NCBI GenBank assembly: GCA_963753545.1
Contig: CAVWCQ010000011.1
Coordinates: 558,001-622,000 of the forward strand
Reading direction: 5' to 3'
DNA: 64,000 nucleotides
Origin: CAVWCQ01 sp963753545
GTDB lineage: Bacteria; Chloroflexota; Anaerolineae; Aggregatilineales; Aggregatilineaceae
A program made the position numbers and the translations under genes. Within the stretch, counting starts at the first letter, position 1. Every line of letters begins with the position of its first letter. Shown here piece after piece: positions 1 to 8,150 of the stretch. The notes under the pieces are model-generated. The model saw nothing but the letters and a program-made list of their open reading frames with translations. It had not been told where the DNA came from and made no database searches.

Positions 1-2
1 CC

Positions 3-161
3 TGGTGTATAGAACCGGGCGAATACGAGGTTCGTTTGCTTCTCTATCAGTCGTGGGACGCCGCTCATTTACAACCAGAGCCGGGTGAATGGCTGGCGGT
101 TGACGATCATTTACAGTTGGCGGCGATCCAAGTGGACTCGTTTGCCTATTGTCATAATTAA
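3..161 (+). CDS. C-terminal fragment of a membrane glycosyltransferase-like protein (5' truncated by window)
   Basis: An open frame runs from the window edge to TAA at 159-161, leaving about 52 residues. It reads as a beta-rich tail containing PGEYEVRLLLY and ending DSFAYCHN. The PGxYxVRL pattern followed by an acidic stretch and a closing IQV matches the tail of the glycosyltransferase at 52966-54816 (PGTYQVRLSVYWY ... GTIQV). I infer that this is the end of a related polytopic glycosyltransferase whose membrane part lies outside the window. A terminator-like hairpin follows. Confidence 0.5.
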   Translation, partial: WCIEPGEYEVRLLLYQSWDAAHLQPEPGEWLAVDDHLQLAAIQVDSFAYCHN

Positions 162-228
162 CTGTCAGGCACACGGCGGGCAATCACTTGTAGCGAATCG
201 GGCAGGGGTCCGGTAGAGTAGAAGCAAG

Positions 229-252
229 AAGGGCGGATTTCCTGCCCTTTTT
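229..252 (+). terminator. Rho-independent terminator
   Basis: A stem AAGGGC / GCCCTT with a 9-base loop is followed by a T-run, between the truncated first gene and murJ. Confidence 0.6.
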
Positions 253-283
253 GTATGGATGAAACTTTCTACCGGGTTGAACG

Positions 284-1903
284 ATGGGCGCACCTGTGAC
301 TGAAACTCTGCCCGCCGATGTGCGGGATGCGGCAATACCAGAAACAACGGGGATGGTGCGGGCGACCAGCGTGATCGCGCTGGGCAACGTCGCCAGCCGT
401 GTGTTGGGGCTTGTCCGCGAAATGATCCTCTCCGCGCTGTTTGGCGCGGGCGCAGCGGTGGATGCCTTTAATCTGGCGATCATCGTGCCGCGCGGCCTGT
501 ACGACCTGCTGATTGGCGGGCATGTTAATTCCGCGCTTGTCCCGGTCCTGAGCGAATACGCGTCGCACAAAAACCGGGATGACCTGTGGGAACTGGTCAA
601 CCGCCTGCTGGGGATCGTGGTGATCTTTGTTTCGGCAATGATCCTGATCCTGGAACTGCTTGCCCCGCAGGTAATCAGCATTGTCGCCAGTGACAAAGCA
701 ACGCCCGACGTGATCAACAAGGCAACTCATCTGCTGCGCGTGACGGCCCCGGCCCTGATGTTCCTCAGCCTGTTCGCCGTGCTGTCCGGCCTGCTCTATG
801 CGCTGCGCCGCTTTACATGGCCCGCCTTCGCCTCAACTGTGTTCAACGGCATGATCGTGATCACGACACTGGTCCTGGCGGGCAGTATCGGCATCACGGC
901 GGCGGCGATGGGCTGGCTGGTCGGCGCGCTGGTCCAACTGGCCCTCCAGGCACCCGGCCTGCGCGATGCTCGTATGCGGATCACCTTTCGCGGGGCGCTG
1001 TCGCATCCCGGCGTGCGGCGGATCGGACTGCTCTATATTCCAGTGATGGCGTCTCTGGCGCTCGATGTACTGATCAACCGCCCCTTCAGTTATAACCTCG
1101 CCTCTCGGACGGGAGAGGGCAGCATTTCCTATATGAACTGGGCCACCACCCTGATCCAGTTCCCGCAGGGGTTGGTCGCCATTGCCATCTCGGCGGCGAT
1201 CCTGCCCACACTCTCCCGGCAAGCCGTCCGGTTCGCAGAGGATCGGGGCCAGTCGTTTAAAGACACGCTGGGCCAGGGCCTCCGGCTGGCGATTGTCCTG
1301 ATCATCCCGGCGGCGGTGGGCCTGTTCGTTCTGGCGGAACCCGTCGTGGGCCTGATCTTCCAACACGGCAAATTTAACGCGGGCGACACAGCGATCACGG
1401 CTCTTGCCCTGCGGCTGTACCTGCTCGGCCTGCCGTTCGCGGCGGTTGATCTGCTGCTGGTTTTCGCCTTTTATGCGCGCCAGAATACCCTCACTCCGGC
1501 CCTGGTCGGGCTGCTCAGCCTGGGAGCCTATATGATCGTGGCGCTCGTGCTGCTGCCCTGGTACAGCCTGTTTGCCCTGATGATCGCGGATTCGGTCAAA
1601 TTCCTGATCCACACGGGCGTCTCGGCGTGGCTGCTTTATCGCGCCCTGGATGGTTATGGGGATCAGCGCCTGATCCGCACCACCGTTCGAACCGCCCTCG
1701 CCGCTGCTGGGATGGGAATCCTGACCTTTGCCATCGCCTTCGCCTTGGAGCATGTCCTCGCTGCGGGATTGATCCGGCAGTTCCTTACCGTCAGCGTTGC
1801 GGGCGGCGTGGGGCTGATTTCGTTCAGTCTGCTGGCGGCGCGGCTGGATGTGGGCGAATGGCGTTGGGTGCGCGATCTGCTGCGGCGGCGGTTAGGGCTG
1901 TAG
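284..1903 (+). CDS. murJ: Lipid II flippase MurJ (MviN family)
   Basis: A 539-residue polytopic membrane protein with about 14 hydrophobic segments. The N-terminal core ASRVLGLVREMILS followed by GAGAAVDAFNLA is characteristic of MurJ/MviN in the MOP exporter superfamily. The later segment INRPFSYNLASRTGEGS and the amphipathic loops also fit the family. MurJ moves the lipid-linked peptidoglycan precursor across the cytoplasmic membrane. The length is normal (about 500-550) and the frame is unbroken. The ATG at 284 has only a weak upstream purine stretch. A terminator separates it from the gene before, and an anchored protein of unknown role follows 79 bp later. The penicillin-binding protein at 58 kb would act downstream of it in wall synthesis. 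Confidence 0.93.
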   Translation: MGAPVTETLPADVRDAAIPETTGMVRATSVIALGNVASRVLGLVREMILSALFGAGAAVDAFNLAIIVPRGLYDLLIGGHVNSALVPVLSEYASHKNRDDLWELVNRLLGIVVIFVSAMILILELLAPQVISIVASDKATPDVINKATHLLRVTAPALMFLSLFAVLSGLLYALRRFTWPAFASTVFNGMIVITTLVLAGSIGITAAAMGWLVGALVQLALQAPGLRDARMRITFRGALSHPGVRRIGLLYIPVMASLALDVLINRPFSYNLASRTGEGSISYMNWATTLIQFPQGLVAIAISAAILPTLSRQAVRFAEDRGQSFKDTLGQGLRLAIVLIIPAAVGLFVLAEPVVGLIFQHGKFNAGDTAITALALRLYLLGLPFAAVDLLLVFAFYARQNTLTPALVGLLSLGAYMIVALVLLPWYSLFALMIADSVKFLIHTGVSAWLLYRALDGYGDQRLIRTTVRTALAAAGMGILTFAIAFALEHVLAAGLIRQFLTVSVAGGVGLISFSLLAARLDVGEWRWVRDLLRRRLGL

Positions 1904-1982
1904 GCTGTAGCAACCCAACAAAACTGGGGGGTACGGCAAGTCGCCAACAGGACTATCATAGGAATGGAAGGGGGACACACCT

Positions 1983-3140
1983 ATGCGACGCCTGTCTTTC
2001 CTGGTACTTGTACTCATTTGCAGTGCTCTGGCTGGTTGTTATCGCCCCGCTGAAAAGAGCGATCAAAACGCACTCGGCTCAACCTTTACTGTTGGCGTGA
2101 TTGTATCCGGTTTGCCCGCCGATTACGGATGGAGCGGCGATCCCATTGCCGGGACAAACTATACGGTCACATCGATTGAGAATCACCGTGTGTTGATCCT
2201 CCCTGTCACCGATCAGTCTCTCGACAATGCGGTGAGCGGCTTGGTGGACAGCGGGGCGCGAGTCATTTTCCTGCCGCCCAATCTGAGCGGGGAAACAGCC
2301 CAATATCCCAACATTGTTTTCATTCACAATCTCTCCACGCGGGATGATGTGGCCCGCCTCCTGCCGGGCTTAGCCTCCGCCGCGCCTGATTCGGCCCGTC
2401 TCAGCGCAGCCGAAAAACAGACGAACACAGCCCCTTCCAGCCAAAAGAGTCCAGACAGCATGCTCATCACGGCGCTAATCTGCACCATACTGGCAATCCT
2501 GATCGTGGCGGTTCCCGTGATCGCGGTGATTGGCCGGCATGCGAAAACTGCCCGCCCCTCGCAAACGTTCATGGAAGTACTGATCGGGAAAATTCGAACA
2601 CTTGATGGAGAAAAGCCGAAAAAGAAGCGCGGCGGCAAAGCAGGTATCCAGGGCAGACGGCTGGCTATTGAAGATTTTGCGGCACAGAGAACCATCGATT
2701 TTGCGGCGCGCGGCGAACCCACTCCCATCCTGCACCGCCTGTCCACGTATGTCTGCGAAGATCAGTGGTTCGATGACTCGTTCAGTATCGAACGGGACAA
2801 GAAATTCCTGGGCGAATGTGGCATCGGAATCGCCAAAATTCGCGGTTCCGATCAGGCCGGAGCGCTGGAAATCTGGATGTTCGACAAGAATGATATTCGC
2901 ACCCAAACCGCGACGATAATGACTAAAGGTATGAGTCTCGACGCCGCGCACCGCGCTCGTTTGCAGAAAAAAGGCCCCATTGTTGAAGCGGTTCCTGATG
3001 CGAACATCGAACTGGAAACCAAAACGCTTCGGTTGTGGGCGCGTATTCTGGAAGTGCAGACGACGCTGGATGAGGTCAATTTTCCGACTCATGCGTTTGA
3101 CCACATCGTGATTGAACTGGCCGTGTGGGAACGATCTTGA
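1983..3140 (+). CDS. Lipoprotein-like, single-pass membrane protein of unknown function
   Basis: A 385-residue protein starting at ATG 1983 after a strong purine-rich RBS (AAGGGGG, 8 bases upstream). Residues 1-18 form a signal peptide ending in a lipobox (SALAGC). About 120 residues of presumed extracytoplasmic domain follow, including VGVIVSGLPADYGW, which faintly recalls periplasmic binding-protein folds. A Ser/Asn-rich linker leads to a strong membrane helix at about 160-183 (LITALICTILAILIVAVPV). The last 200 residues are a basic then mixed soluble region. A lipobox together with an internal helix is unusual. No enzyme motif was recognised. It lies 79 bp after murJ on the same strand and may be cotranscribed, but that does not assign a role. 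Confidence 0.65.
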   Translation: MRRLSFLVLVLICSALAGCYRPAEKSDQNALGSTFTVGVIVSGLPADYGWSGDPIAGTNYTVTSIENHRVLILPVTDQSLDNAVSGLVDSGARVIFLPPNLSGETAQYPNIVFIHNLSTRDDVARLLPGLASAAPDSARLSAAEKQTNTAPSSQKSPDSMLITALICTILAILIVAVPVIAVIGRHAKTARPSQTFMEVLIGKIRTLDGEKPKKKRGGKAGIQGRRLAIEDFAAQRTIDFAARGEPTPILHRLSTYVCEDQWFDDSFSIERDKKFLGECGIGIAKIRGSDQAGALEIWMFDKNDIRTQTATIMTKGMSLDAAHRARLQKKGPIVEAVPDANIELETKTLRLWARILEVQTTLDEVNFPTHAFDHIVIELAVWERS

Positions 3141-3236
3141 CATCTCCCACCACTCGCGCTTAAAATCAACAACGTCGGGGCGATGATCGCTCGATCATCA
3201 TTCCGTCCATCGTCTATCGAAGCCCAGGAGTCCTGT

Positions 3237-3263
3237 ATGGTGCGTCAGTCTAATCACAACTAG
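3237..3263 (+). CDS. Putative 8-residue leader peptide upstream of the ABC-F gene
   Basis: ATG at 3237 encodes MVRQSNHN and stops at TAG 3261. It is preceded by a perfect AGGAG (3226-3230) with a 6-base spacer, a stronger site than that of the downstream gene. It lies 70 bases before an intrinsic terminator which itself precedes the ABC-F start. The arrangement resembles ribosome-mediated attenuators known for antibiotic-resistance ABC-F genes. That role is inferred; an orphan chance ORF is possible. Confidence 0.4.
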   Translation: MVRQSNHN

Positions 3264-3331
3264 TCCGTTTCCGGGCTGCCTGTGCTGCTGACGCATGTCT
3301 TACGACGACTGTACCCTATTGACTCGCCTCG

Positions 3332-3362
3332 CGCCGCACGGTTTGTCCGAGCGGCGTTTTTT
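3332..3362 (+). terminator. Intrinsic terminator or attenuator before the ABC-F gene
   Basis: The arm CGCCGC-A-CGG (3332-3341) pairs with CCG-A-GCGGCG (3347-3356), leaving a single A/A mismatch and loop TTTGT, then six T. It could end the upstream gene or act as an attenuator with the leader peptide at 3237. Confidence 0.7.
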
Positions 3363-3430
3363 GTTTCCAATCCTCATCCCGGCGTAGGGGCGTATGGTTA
3401 TATGCCCAATAATGAAAAAGGGCTTCAAAG

Positions 3431-5080
3431 ATGCTGGCTGTATCCAATATCTCCAAACGATTTCCCGGCGCAGATGAGCCGGTTCTGTCTCACATCACCT
3501 TCAGCGTGAATCCCGGCGAGCGTGTTGGTCTGATCGGTCCAAACGGCAGCGGCAAAACGACTCTGCTGCGCATCATCCTGGGCGACCTTCCCGCCGACGC
3601 GGGCAGCGTCCTGTTCACGCCGTCCAACCTGCGGATCGGCTATCTGGCCCAGGGATTGGACGCGCCCGACGACACGCCGATCCAGGATGTGCTGTTCCCC
3701 TCGGCGGCGGTTCTGCGCGCTGCTGAAGCAGAAGTCGAACGGCTGGGGCTGGACCTGTCTGTCGCGGGGAACAGCGATACCCTGCTGGACGAATACAGCG
3801 ACGCACTGGAACGGCTGGAACAGGCCAATCGCCAGATCGAGCCGGGAACCAGCGAGCGCATCCTCGCCGGGCTGGACCTGGATCATCTCGCGCCGGATGC
3901 GCTGGTGGGCACGCTCTCCGGCGGGCAAAAAACGCGGCTGGGATTGGCGGCGCTCCTGCTCAACGATCCCCAACTGCTGATCCTGGACGAGCCGACTAAT
4001 CACCTCGATATCACCGCGCTCGAATGGCTGGAAGGCTGGCTGCGTGACTTCTCAGGCGGGGCGCTGATCGTCTCCCATGATCGCACGTTTTTGGACTCAA
4101 CCGTCACCCGGATTGTGGCCATTGATGATAAGACGCACACGGCACGCGTTTTCGAAGGCGCGTACAGCGGGTATGTGGCGGCGGTACGGTCTGAACTGGA
4201 CAAACAATGGTCAGTTTGGCGCGACCAGCAGATCGAACAGGCGCGGCTGGAACAGGATATGCGCCGGACGATGGCCCGCGCCGTCCGCAAGGAAAACGCG
4301 ACCAAAGATTCGACACAGCGCCGCTACGCCAAAAAGGTCGCCAAACGTGCCAAGGCGAAGGAAACCCGCCTGCACCGCTACCAGGACTCGGAGGATCGCG
4401 TTGAAAAGCCGACGCTCGGCTGGAATCTCAAGCTGGACTTTGGCGAACTGCCTACCACCGGAAAGGATGTGATCTTTCTGGAAGGGCTGTCCATCGGCTA
4501 CGATCCCGCCGCGCCGCTGCTGCGTGATCTTAACCTGATCCAGCGCGCCGGGGAACGGATCGCCGTATTGGGTCCGAACGGGCACGGCAAAAGCACGCTC
4601 CTCAAAACCATCGTGGGCCAGATTCCGCCGCTGGCAGGTCAGGTGCGCATTGGGGCCAGCGTCAAGATCGGCTATCTGGCGCAGGAACAGGAAATCCTTG
4701 ATCCGGCACAAAACGCCCTGCAAGTGATCCAGTCTGAAGCGCCGCTCGATCACACTGAGGCGCGCTCCTTCCTGCATTTTTTCCTGTTTTCGGGCGATGA
4801 TGTTTTTACCCCAGTTGCCGACCTCAGTTATGGCGAACGGGCGCGGCTGATGCTGGCGGTGCTGGTCGCGCGCGGCGCGAATCTGCTTGTGCTGGACGAG
4901 CCGATCAATCACCTGGACGTGCCCTCCCGTGAGAAATTTGAGGAGGCGCTCGCGGCTTTCCGAGGGAGCGTGCTGGCGGTGGTTCACGACCGCTATTTTG
5001 TGGATCGCTTCGCCACCACCATCTGGTATATCGAAAACGGCACACTGTCCGAAGATATCCGCGAGCCGATGATGGTGTAG
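3431..5080 (+). CDS. ABC-F family ATP-binding protein (ribosome-associated or antibiotic protection type)
   Basis: A 549-residue protein with two nucleotide-binding domains and no membrane segments, as in ABC-F proteins. Domain 1 has Walker A GPNGSGKT (residues 36-43), signature LSGGQ and Walker B LLILDEPTNHLD. Domain 2 has Walker A GPNGHGKS, signature LSYGE and LLVLDEPINHLD. Between them is a long basic interdomain linker (about 250-320, rich in Arg/Lys/Ala), the part that reaches into the ribosome in this family. Family members remodel the ribosomal P/E sites or displace antibiotics; which applies here cannot be decided from sequence. The ATG at 3431 is preceded by AAGGG 8-9 bases upstream. 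The leader peptide and terminator upstream favour inducible expression. Confidence 0.88.
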   Translation: MLAVSNISKRFPGADEPVLSHITFSVNPGERVGLIGPNGSGKTTLLRIILGDLPADAGSVLFTPSNLRIGYLAQGLDAPDDTPIQDVLFPSAAVLRAAEAEVERLGLDLSVAGNSDTLLDEYSDALERLEQANRQIEPGTSERILAGLDLDHLAPDALVGTLSGGQKTRLGLAALLLNDPQLLILDEPTNHLDITALEWLEGWLRDFSGGALIVSHDRTFLDSTVTRIVAIDDKTHTARVFEGAYSGYVAAVRSELDKQWSVWRDQQIEQARLEQDMRRTMARAVRKENATKDSTQRRYAKKVAKRAKAKETRLHRYQDSEDRVEKPTLGWNLKLDFGELPTTGKDVIFLEGLSIGYDPAAPLLRDLNLIQRAGERIAVLGPNGHGKSTLLKTIVGQIPPLAGQVRIGASVKIGYLAQEQEILDPAQNALQVIQSEAPLDHTEARSFLHFFLFSGDDVFTPVADLSYGERARLMLAVLVARGANLLVLDEPINHLDVPSREKFEEALAAFRGSVLAVVHDRYFVDRFATTIWYIENGTLSEDIREPMMV

Positions 5081-5177
5081 ACTACTCGTTGTAGGGGGTG
5101 GCAAGGGTCCCTTTAGTGGACTTTTTTCCCTTACTAGACACCGGTTTATGCACATTAACAATTAAACGCGGATATCG

Positions 5178-5206
5178 TGTAGGGGCGCCGCTTGCTGCGC
5201 CTATTC
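5178..5206 (+). repeat. Dispersed palindromic repeat, copy 1
   Basis: GTAGGGGCGCCGCTTGCTGC followed by GCC. Related copies occur at 5338-5362, 26436-26464 and 30599-30650, with a degenerate one near 63810. Confidence 0.6.
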
Positions 5207-5248
5207 GTATCAACTTAAGCCAGGGAACGCTCTTTTCTAAATCGTTTT

Positions 5249-5282
5249 CCCCTTCCCCCCGCGAAGCTGTGGGGGAAGGGGC
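5249..5282. repeat. C/G-rich inverted repeat
   Basis: CCCCTTCCCCC pairs with GGGGGAAGGGG around loop CGCGAAGCTGT, an 11-bp near-perfect stem. It is followed by CAGGGGATGAGGG. The stem lacks a T-run, so a structural or dispersed-repeat role is likelier than simple termination. Confidence 0.6.
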
Positions 5283-5337
5283 AGGGGATGAGGGCCTGCC
5301 CGCAACTCATAACGTCTATTTCTTAACTTGACGCCTA

Positions 5338-5362
5338 TTGGGCGCCGCTTGCTGCGCCCGCT
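5338..5362 (+). repeat. Dispersed palindromic repeat, copy 2
   Basis: GGGCGC-CGCTTGCT-GCGCCC forms a 6-bp stem. It has the same core as copy 1. Confidence 0.6.
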
Positions 5363-5531
5363 TTTGTAGAGGTGAGCTAACAAACTCACCCGATATTCGT
5401 ATTATTTTCTTAAAGCGCATTAATCGGTGGCGACGCGGACCAGACCTGTCATTTTCATTCCTTTGCCGTGCCGCGCCAAGCCGCATGACCAGCTTTACGG
5501 TGAAATTACTGTTCTTGTTTTACCTTATCTT

Positions 5532-5595
5532 TCTCTTGTTCTTCTTTGCGCTCTTTGCGGTGGATTTGCTTTTTGTTTTTCTATTTTCACGGGAG
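5532..5595 (+). repeat. Direct repeat copy A (CTTTGCG-type)
   Basis: A T-rich unit beginning TCTCTTGTTCTTCTTTGCG and ending in TTTTCACGGGAG. It is nearly identical to 5649-5722, apart from one fewer TTCTTTGCG module. Confidence 0.75.
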
Positions 5596-5648
5596 CTAGT
5601 CATGGCGGGCGCGCCGCCACAACGGGATGAAAATTTTATCGCCTTTTC

Positions 5649-5722
5649 TCTCTTGTTCTTCTTTGCGTTCTTTGCGCTCTTTGCGGTGGGATTTGCTTTT
5701 TGTTTTTCTATTTTCACGGGAG
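5649..5722 (+). repeat. Direct repeat copy B (CTTTGCG-type)
   Basis: The second copy carries an extra TTCTTTGCG module. Its end (CACGGGAGG) forms the ribosome-binding site of the SDR gene at 5728. A third, diverged copy lies at 7851-7909. Confidence 0.75.
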
Positions 5723-5727
5723 GTTAC

Positions 5728-6601
5728 ATGCTCGATACCGGACTAAAAGGCAAGGTCGTCCTGGTCACGGGGGCCAATCATGGGATCGGCGCGGCGACCG
5801 CAAAAGCGTTCGCGACCCAGGGCGCGCGCGTTTTTGTCCACTACCTCCGCCTGCGCTCCGACGATCACAGTGAACACTCCGGCGATCAGCCCGGCGCAGC
5901 CCGGTACGCAGCCGAACGTGCCTCCGATGCCCGCGAGGTCGTCCTTGCAATCCGGCAGGCAGGTGGGCAGGTCGCCGCCGGAGAGGCGGACCTCTCCGAT
6001 CTGGTGAGCATCCCCCGCCTGTTCGATCAGGTGGAGATATCCTTCGGCCCGGTTGACGTGCTCGTTAACAACGCGGCGGACTGGCAGGCTGATACCTTCA
6101 TCCCTAACGGTGAAGAGGCCGCTAACAACATCCCCGAGCAGTGGAGCGGGCAGGCCAGTTCGGTGTTCACCGCCTGGACGCATGATCGACACTTTATGGT
6201 GAACAGCCGGGCCAGTGCCTTGCTGATGGCCGAGTTTTTGCGCCGCCATGTCAAACGCGGCGCGTCATGGGGGCGAATTATCAATCTGAGCACCAGCGGA
6301 TCGCACTGCTTCCCCGGAGAAGTGTCATACGGGGCCAGCAAAGCCGCCCTGGAATCGCTGAGCCGCAGCGCTGCCGCCGAAATGGGGCAGTTTGGGATCA
6401 CGGTGAATATCGTCTCACCGGGTCCGATCCAGACGGGATGGATCACGCCGGACCTGGAAACGCTGTTAGCCGGGCAAACGCCGCTTGCGCCGAATTGGGA
6501 TGCCGGACGATATCGCGGATGTGATCGTCTTTCTCGCGTCCGATCAGGCCCGTTGGGTAACGGGGCAACTCCTGCACGTCGGCGGCGGGCATACCATGTA
6601 G
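5728..6601 (+). CDS. Short-chain dehydrogenase/reductase (SDR), one frameshift near the 3' end
   Basis: ATG 5728 follows GGGAGG at ideal spacing. The first 252 residues hold the cofactor loop VTGANHGIGAA, the NNAA motif after strand 4 (VLVNNAADW) and the catalytic YGASK, so an NAD(P)(H)-dependent SDR of about 290 residues is expected. The frame breaks at 6484-6487. Reading CCGC-TTG-CGC-CGA, one base on, restores the conserved LRRIG-MPDDIADVIVFLASD and the C-terminal WVTGQLLHVGGGHTM with TAG at 6599-6601. One extra T explains the break, so it is an assembly/base-calling indel or a very recent mutation. There is an atypical insertion between strands 2 and 3 (about residues 38-60). The substrate is unknown. 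Confidence 0.8.
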
Positions 6602-6627
6602 GGGGTGTATCGCCCCCTCTTTTGAAA

Positions 6628-7628
6628 TTACTCACCAGCCGTGCGGATCACGATCAGCTTGTCTGCGCCCAACTCTGCGCCCCAGATTTCGCCGGGACGT
6701 CCCAGGATTTGCCGGACATTCCCGCCTGGACTGGGCAGCGGATAAACCGTGAATTCTTCGGTCGTTGGATCGAAGCGCACCAGTGCGTTGCCGCCAAAAT
6801 CGCTCAGCCAGACAATATCGTTTTCATCGACATAAACGGCGTAGGGCTGCGGATCGTCGCCCGGCAGTTTCCAGCTTTGCCACTCCTCAGAGGCCGGATC
6901 GTAAACCGCGACGTTGCCGCTCGACCATTCGCTCACCCAGATTCGCCCCTGTAGAATCGGACCAGACGCGGCGCGCTCCCTGGCTGGGCGTGGGCGGCTC
7001 CAAAACCGTCACTTCTCCGCTGGCGATATCGACCTGCCCCACGTAGCTCCCTGCCAGCGACGCATAGTAAATGTTTCCGTCCGGCGTAGCAGTGATCCCA
7101 TATGGCCCCCTACCCTTTGGCGCGTCGAACACCTCTATCTTGCCCGTCGCGGGATCCAGCCGCCCATAAATCCCCGCCTGCCCGGTGAACCACAGCATCC
7201 CGTTCCCATCGAACGCGGCAGTATTCAGATTGGCATCGCGGGAAACGTCGGGGAGCGGATAAATAGTGATATCTTCGCTGTCCGGCTCTACTCGAACAAT
7301 GGCATTTTGCCCGCCATCTGTCACCCAGGCCGCGCCATCAGGGCCGACGATCACGCCGTGTGGCGCGGAATCCATTCCCCAACTGAATCTGGTGCTGATC
7401 GCCTGTTTCGGGATCGAGCCGCCCCAACGCGCCAACCGCCTGCGCCGTGTACCAGATCGTGCCATCCGGGGCGGGCGCGACATCGTGCGGGTGTGATCCG
7501 GGCGGCACGTCATATTCCTGAATTTCCGCCATTCCCATCCTGCGCCACTGCCGGGTGTTTTGCCGGGGCCGTGCAAATACCAATCAGAGGCCAAACAACA
7601 GGATCAATCCGCCAAAGAGTCTGTTCAT
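6628..7628 (-). pseudogene. Vgb/SMP-30-like six-bladed beta-propeller protein, exported (frameshifted)
   Basis: Read on the minus strand from ATG 7626-7628, the protein begins MNRLFGGLILLFGL, a signal peptide interrupted by an in-frame TGA (7584-7586). It continues with repeated blade motifs of the virginiamycin B lyase/SMP-30 type: DVAPAPDGTIWYTAQ, VIVGPDGAAWVTDGG, AAFDGNGMLWFTGQ, GITATPDGNIYYAS and VYVDENDIVWLSD. Two further breaks lie near 7370 (an extra base in GGATTCC) and at 6946-6949 (four C where three keep the frame: STGRIWVSEW). Conservation is seamless across both joins, so sequencing indels are likely. The family includes streptogramin lyases and many uncharacterised exported proteins; lyase activity should not be assumed. 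Confidence 0.7.
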
Positions 7629-7741
7629 CGTCCCTCCACAACAATACATTTCGTCCGTTACGTTGTAATACGTACGATGGGCCTATAATTGATGGAGGTG
7701 AGGGCTAATAACCACTCCAAATAAGTATCGCATCTCCTTTC

Positions 7742-7779
7742 AAAATAGTACTTAAGGTTCAACCTTAAAGGAGTATTTT
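7742..7779. promoter_or_regulatory. 38-bp imperfect palindrome (operator-like)
   Basis: The perfect core TTAAGGTT-C-AACCTTAA is extended by AAAAT...ATTTT arms. It sits about 115 bp upstream of the propeller-gene start. The symmetry suits a dimeric regulator. A tight cruciform or divergent terminator is an alternative. Confidence 0.4.
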
Positions 7780-7850
7780 AGGGGAAAATCTGTGCTATTC
7801 TGAATATAAAAACTCGTTTTTACGCACAGCTTGTTTTTGCCACTTATCTT

Positions 7851-7909
7851 TTCTCTGGTTTTTCTTTGCGTTCTCCGCGCTCTCCGCGGTGAAATTTGTT
7901 TTTCTCTTG
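7851..7909 (+). repeat. CTTTGCG-type repeat, diverged third copy
   Basis: TTTCTTTGCGTTCTCCGCGC then TCTCCGCGGTG and a T-rich tail share order and modules with the copies at 5532 and 5649. Confidence 0.6.
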
Positions 7910-8090
7910 TGGCGCGTGCCATGCCGGGGCCAACGTTAGGAAATGGTTAGGGAGACCCCCAAAAAAACAGTGGGTCGCGGATCGCCACGAGAAGAAATAC
8001 CCGTCTAATGATCAACTAGCTTTTTTCTTCGGCTAAAATCAAGCCGTGATTGGATATTAAGATATCTATGAAACCCCGCCAAATGAATCA

Positions 8091-8126
8091 AAAACGGCCC
8101 TAAATGGATCATTTAAGGCCGTTTAT
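8091..8126 (-). terminator. Terminator of the dehydrogenase operon
   Basis: On the minus strand, AAACGGCCTTAAAT pairs across GATC with CATTTAGGGCCGTTT and ends in TTTTTG, 25 bp after the E2 stop. Confidence 0.65.
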
Positions 8127-8150
8127 TGCATTTTGCTGCGCGTTAGTGAT

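Larger units (their letters stand above)
5081..5727. other. Repeat-rich non-coding spacer
   Basis: No convincing gene lies between the ABC-F stop and the SDR start. The open frame through 5338-5727 is a hydrophobic artefact of T-rich repeats. The spacer holds two copies of a GC-rich palindromic element (5178-5206 and 5338-5362), a long G/C hairpin (5249-5282) and two direct repeats ending just before the SDR start codon. Confidence 0.7.
7629..8150. other. Non-coding spacer with palindrome, repeat and terminator
   Basis: About 520 bp upstream of the propeller gene and downstream of E2. It carries a 38-bp palindrome, a third CTTTGCG-type repeat, a stretch resembling the element at 33057 and the E2 terminator. 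I see no ORF with a credible start. Confidence 0.65.

Noticed and set aside
833..1753. Antisense open frame in murJ
   Set aside because: Gln/Arg-rich shadow translation with no domain.
5338..5727. N-terminal extension of the SDR open frame with several hydrophobic stretches
   Set aside because: It consists of the GC palindrome and T-rich repeats read through; the SDR fold starts at 5728 with a strong RBS.
6628..7628. Calling the propeller gene a streptogramin-resistance gene
   Set aside because: Only the blade repeats are visible; lyase residues cannot be confirmed across the broken frame, and most family members are not resistance enzymes.
7684..7689. TATAAT on the plus strand
   Set aside because: No plus-strand gene follows it; probably chance in AT-rich DNA.
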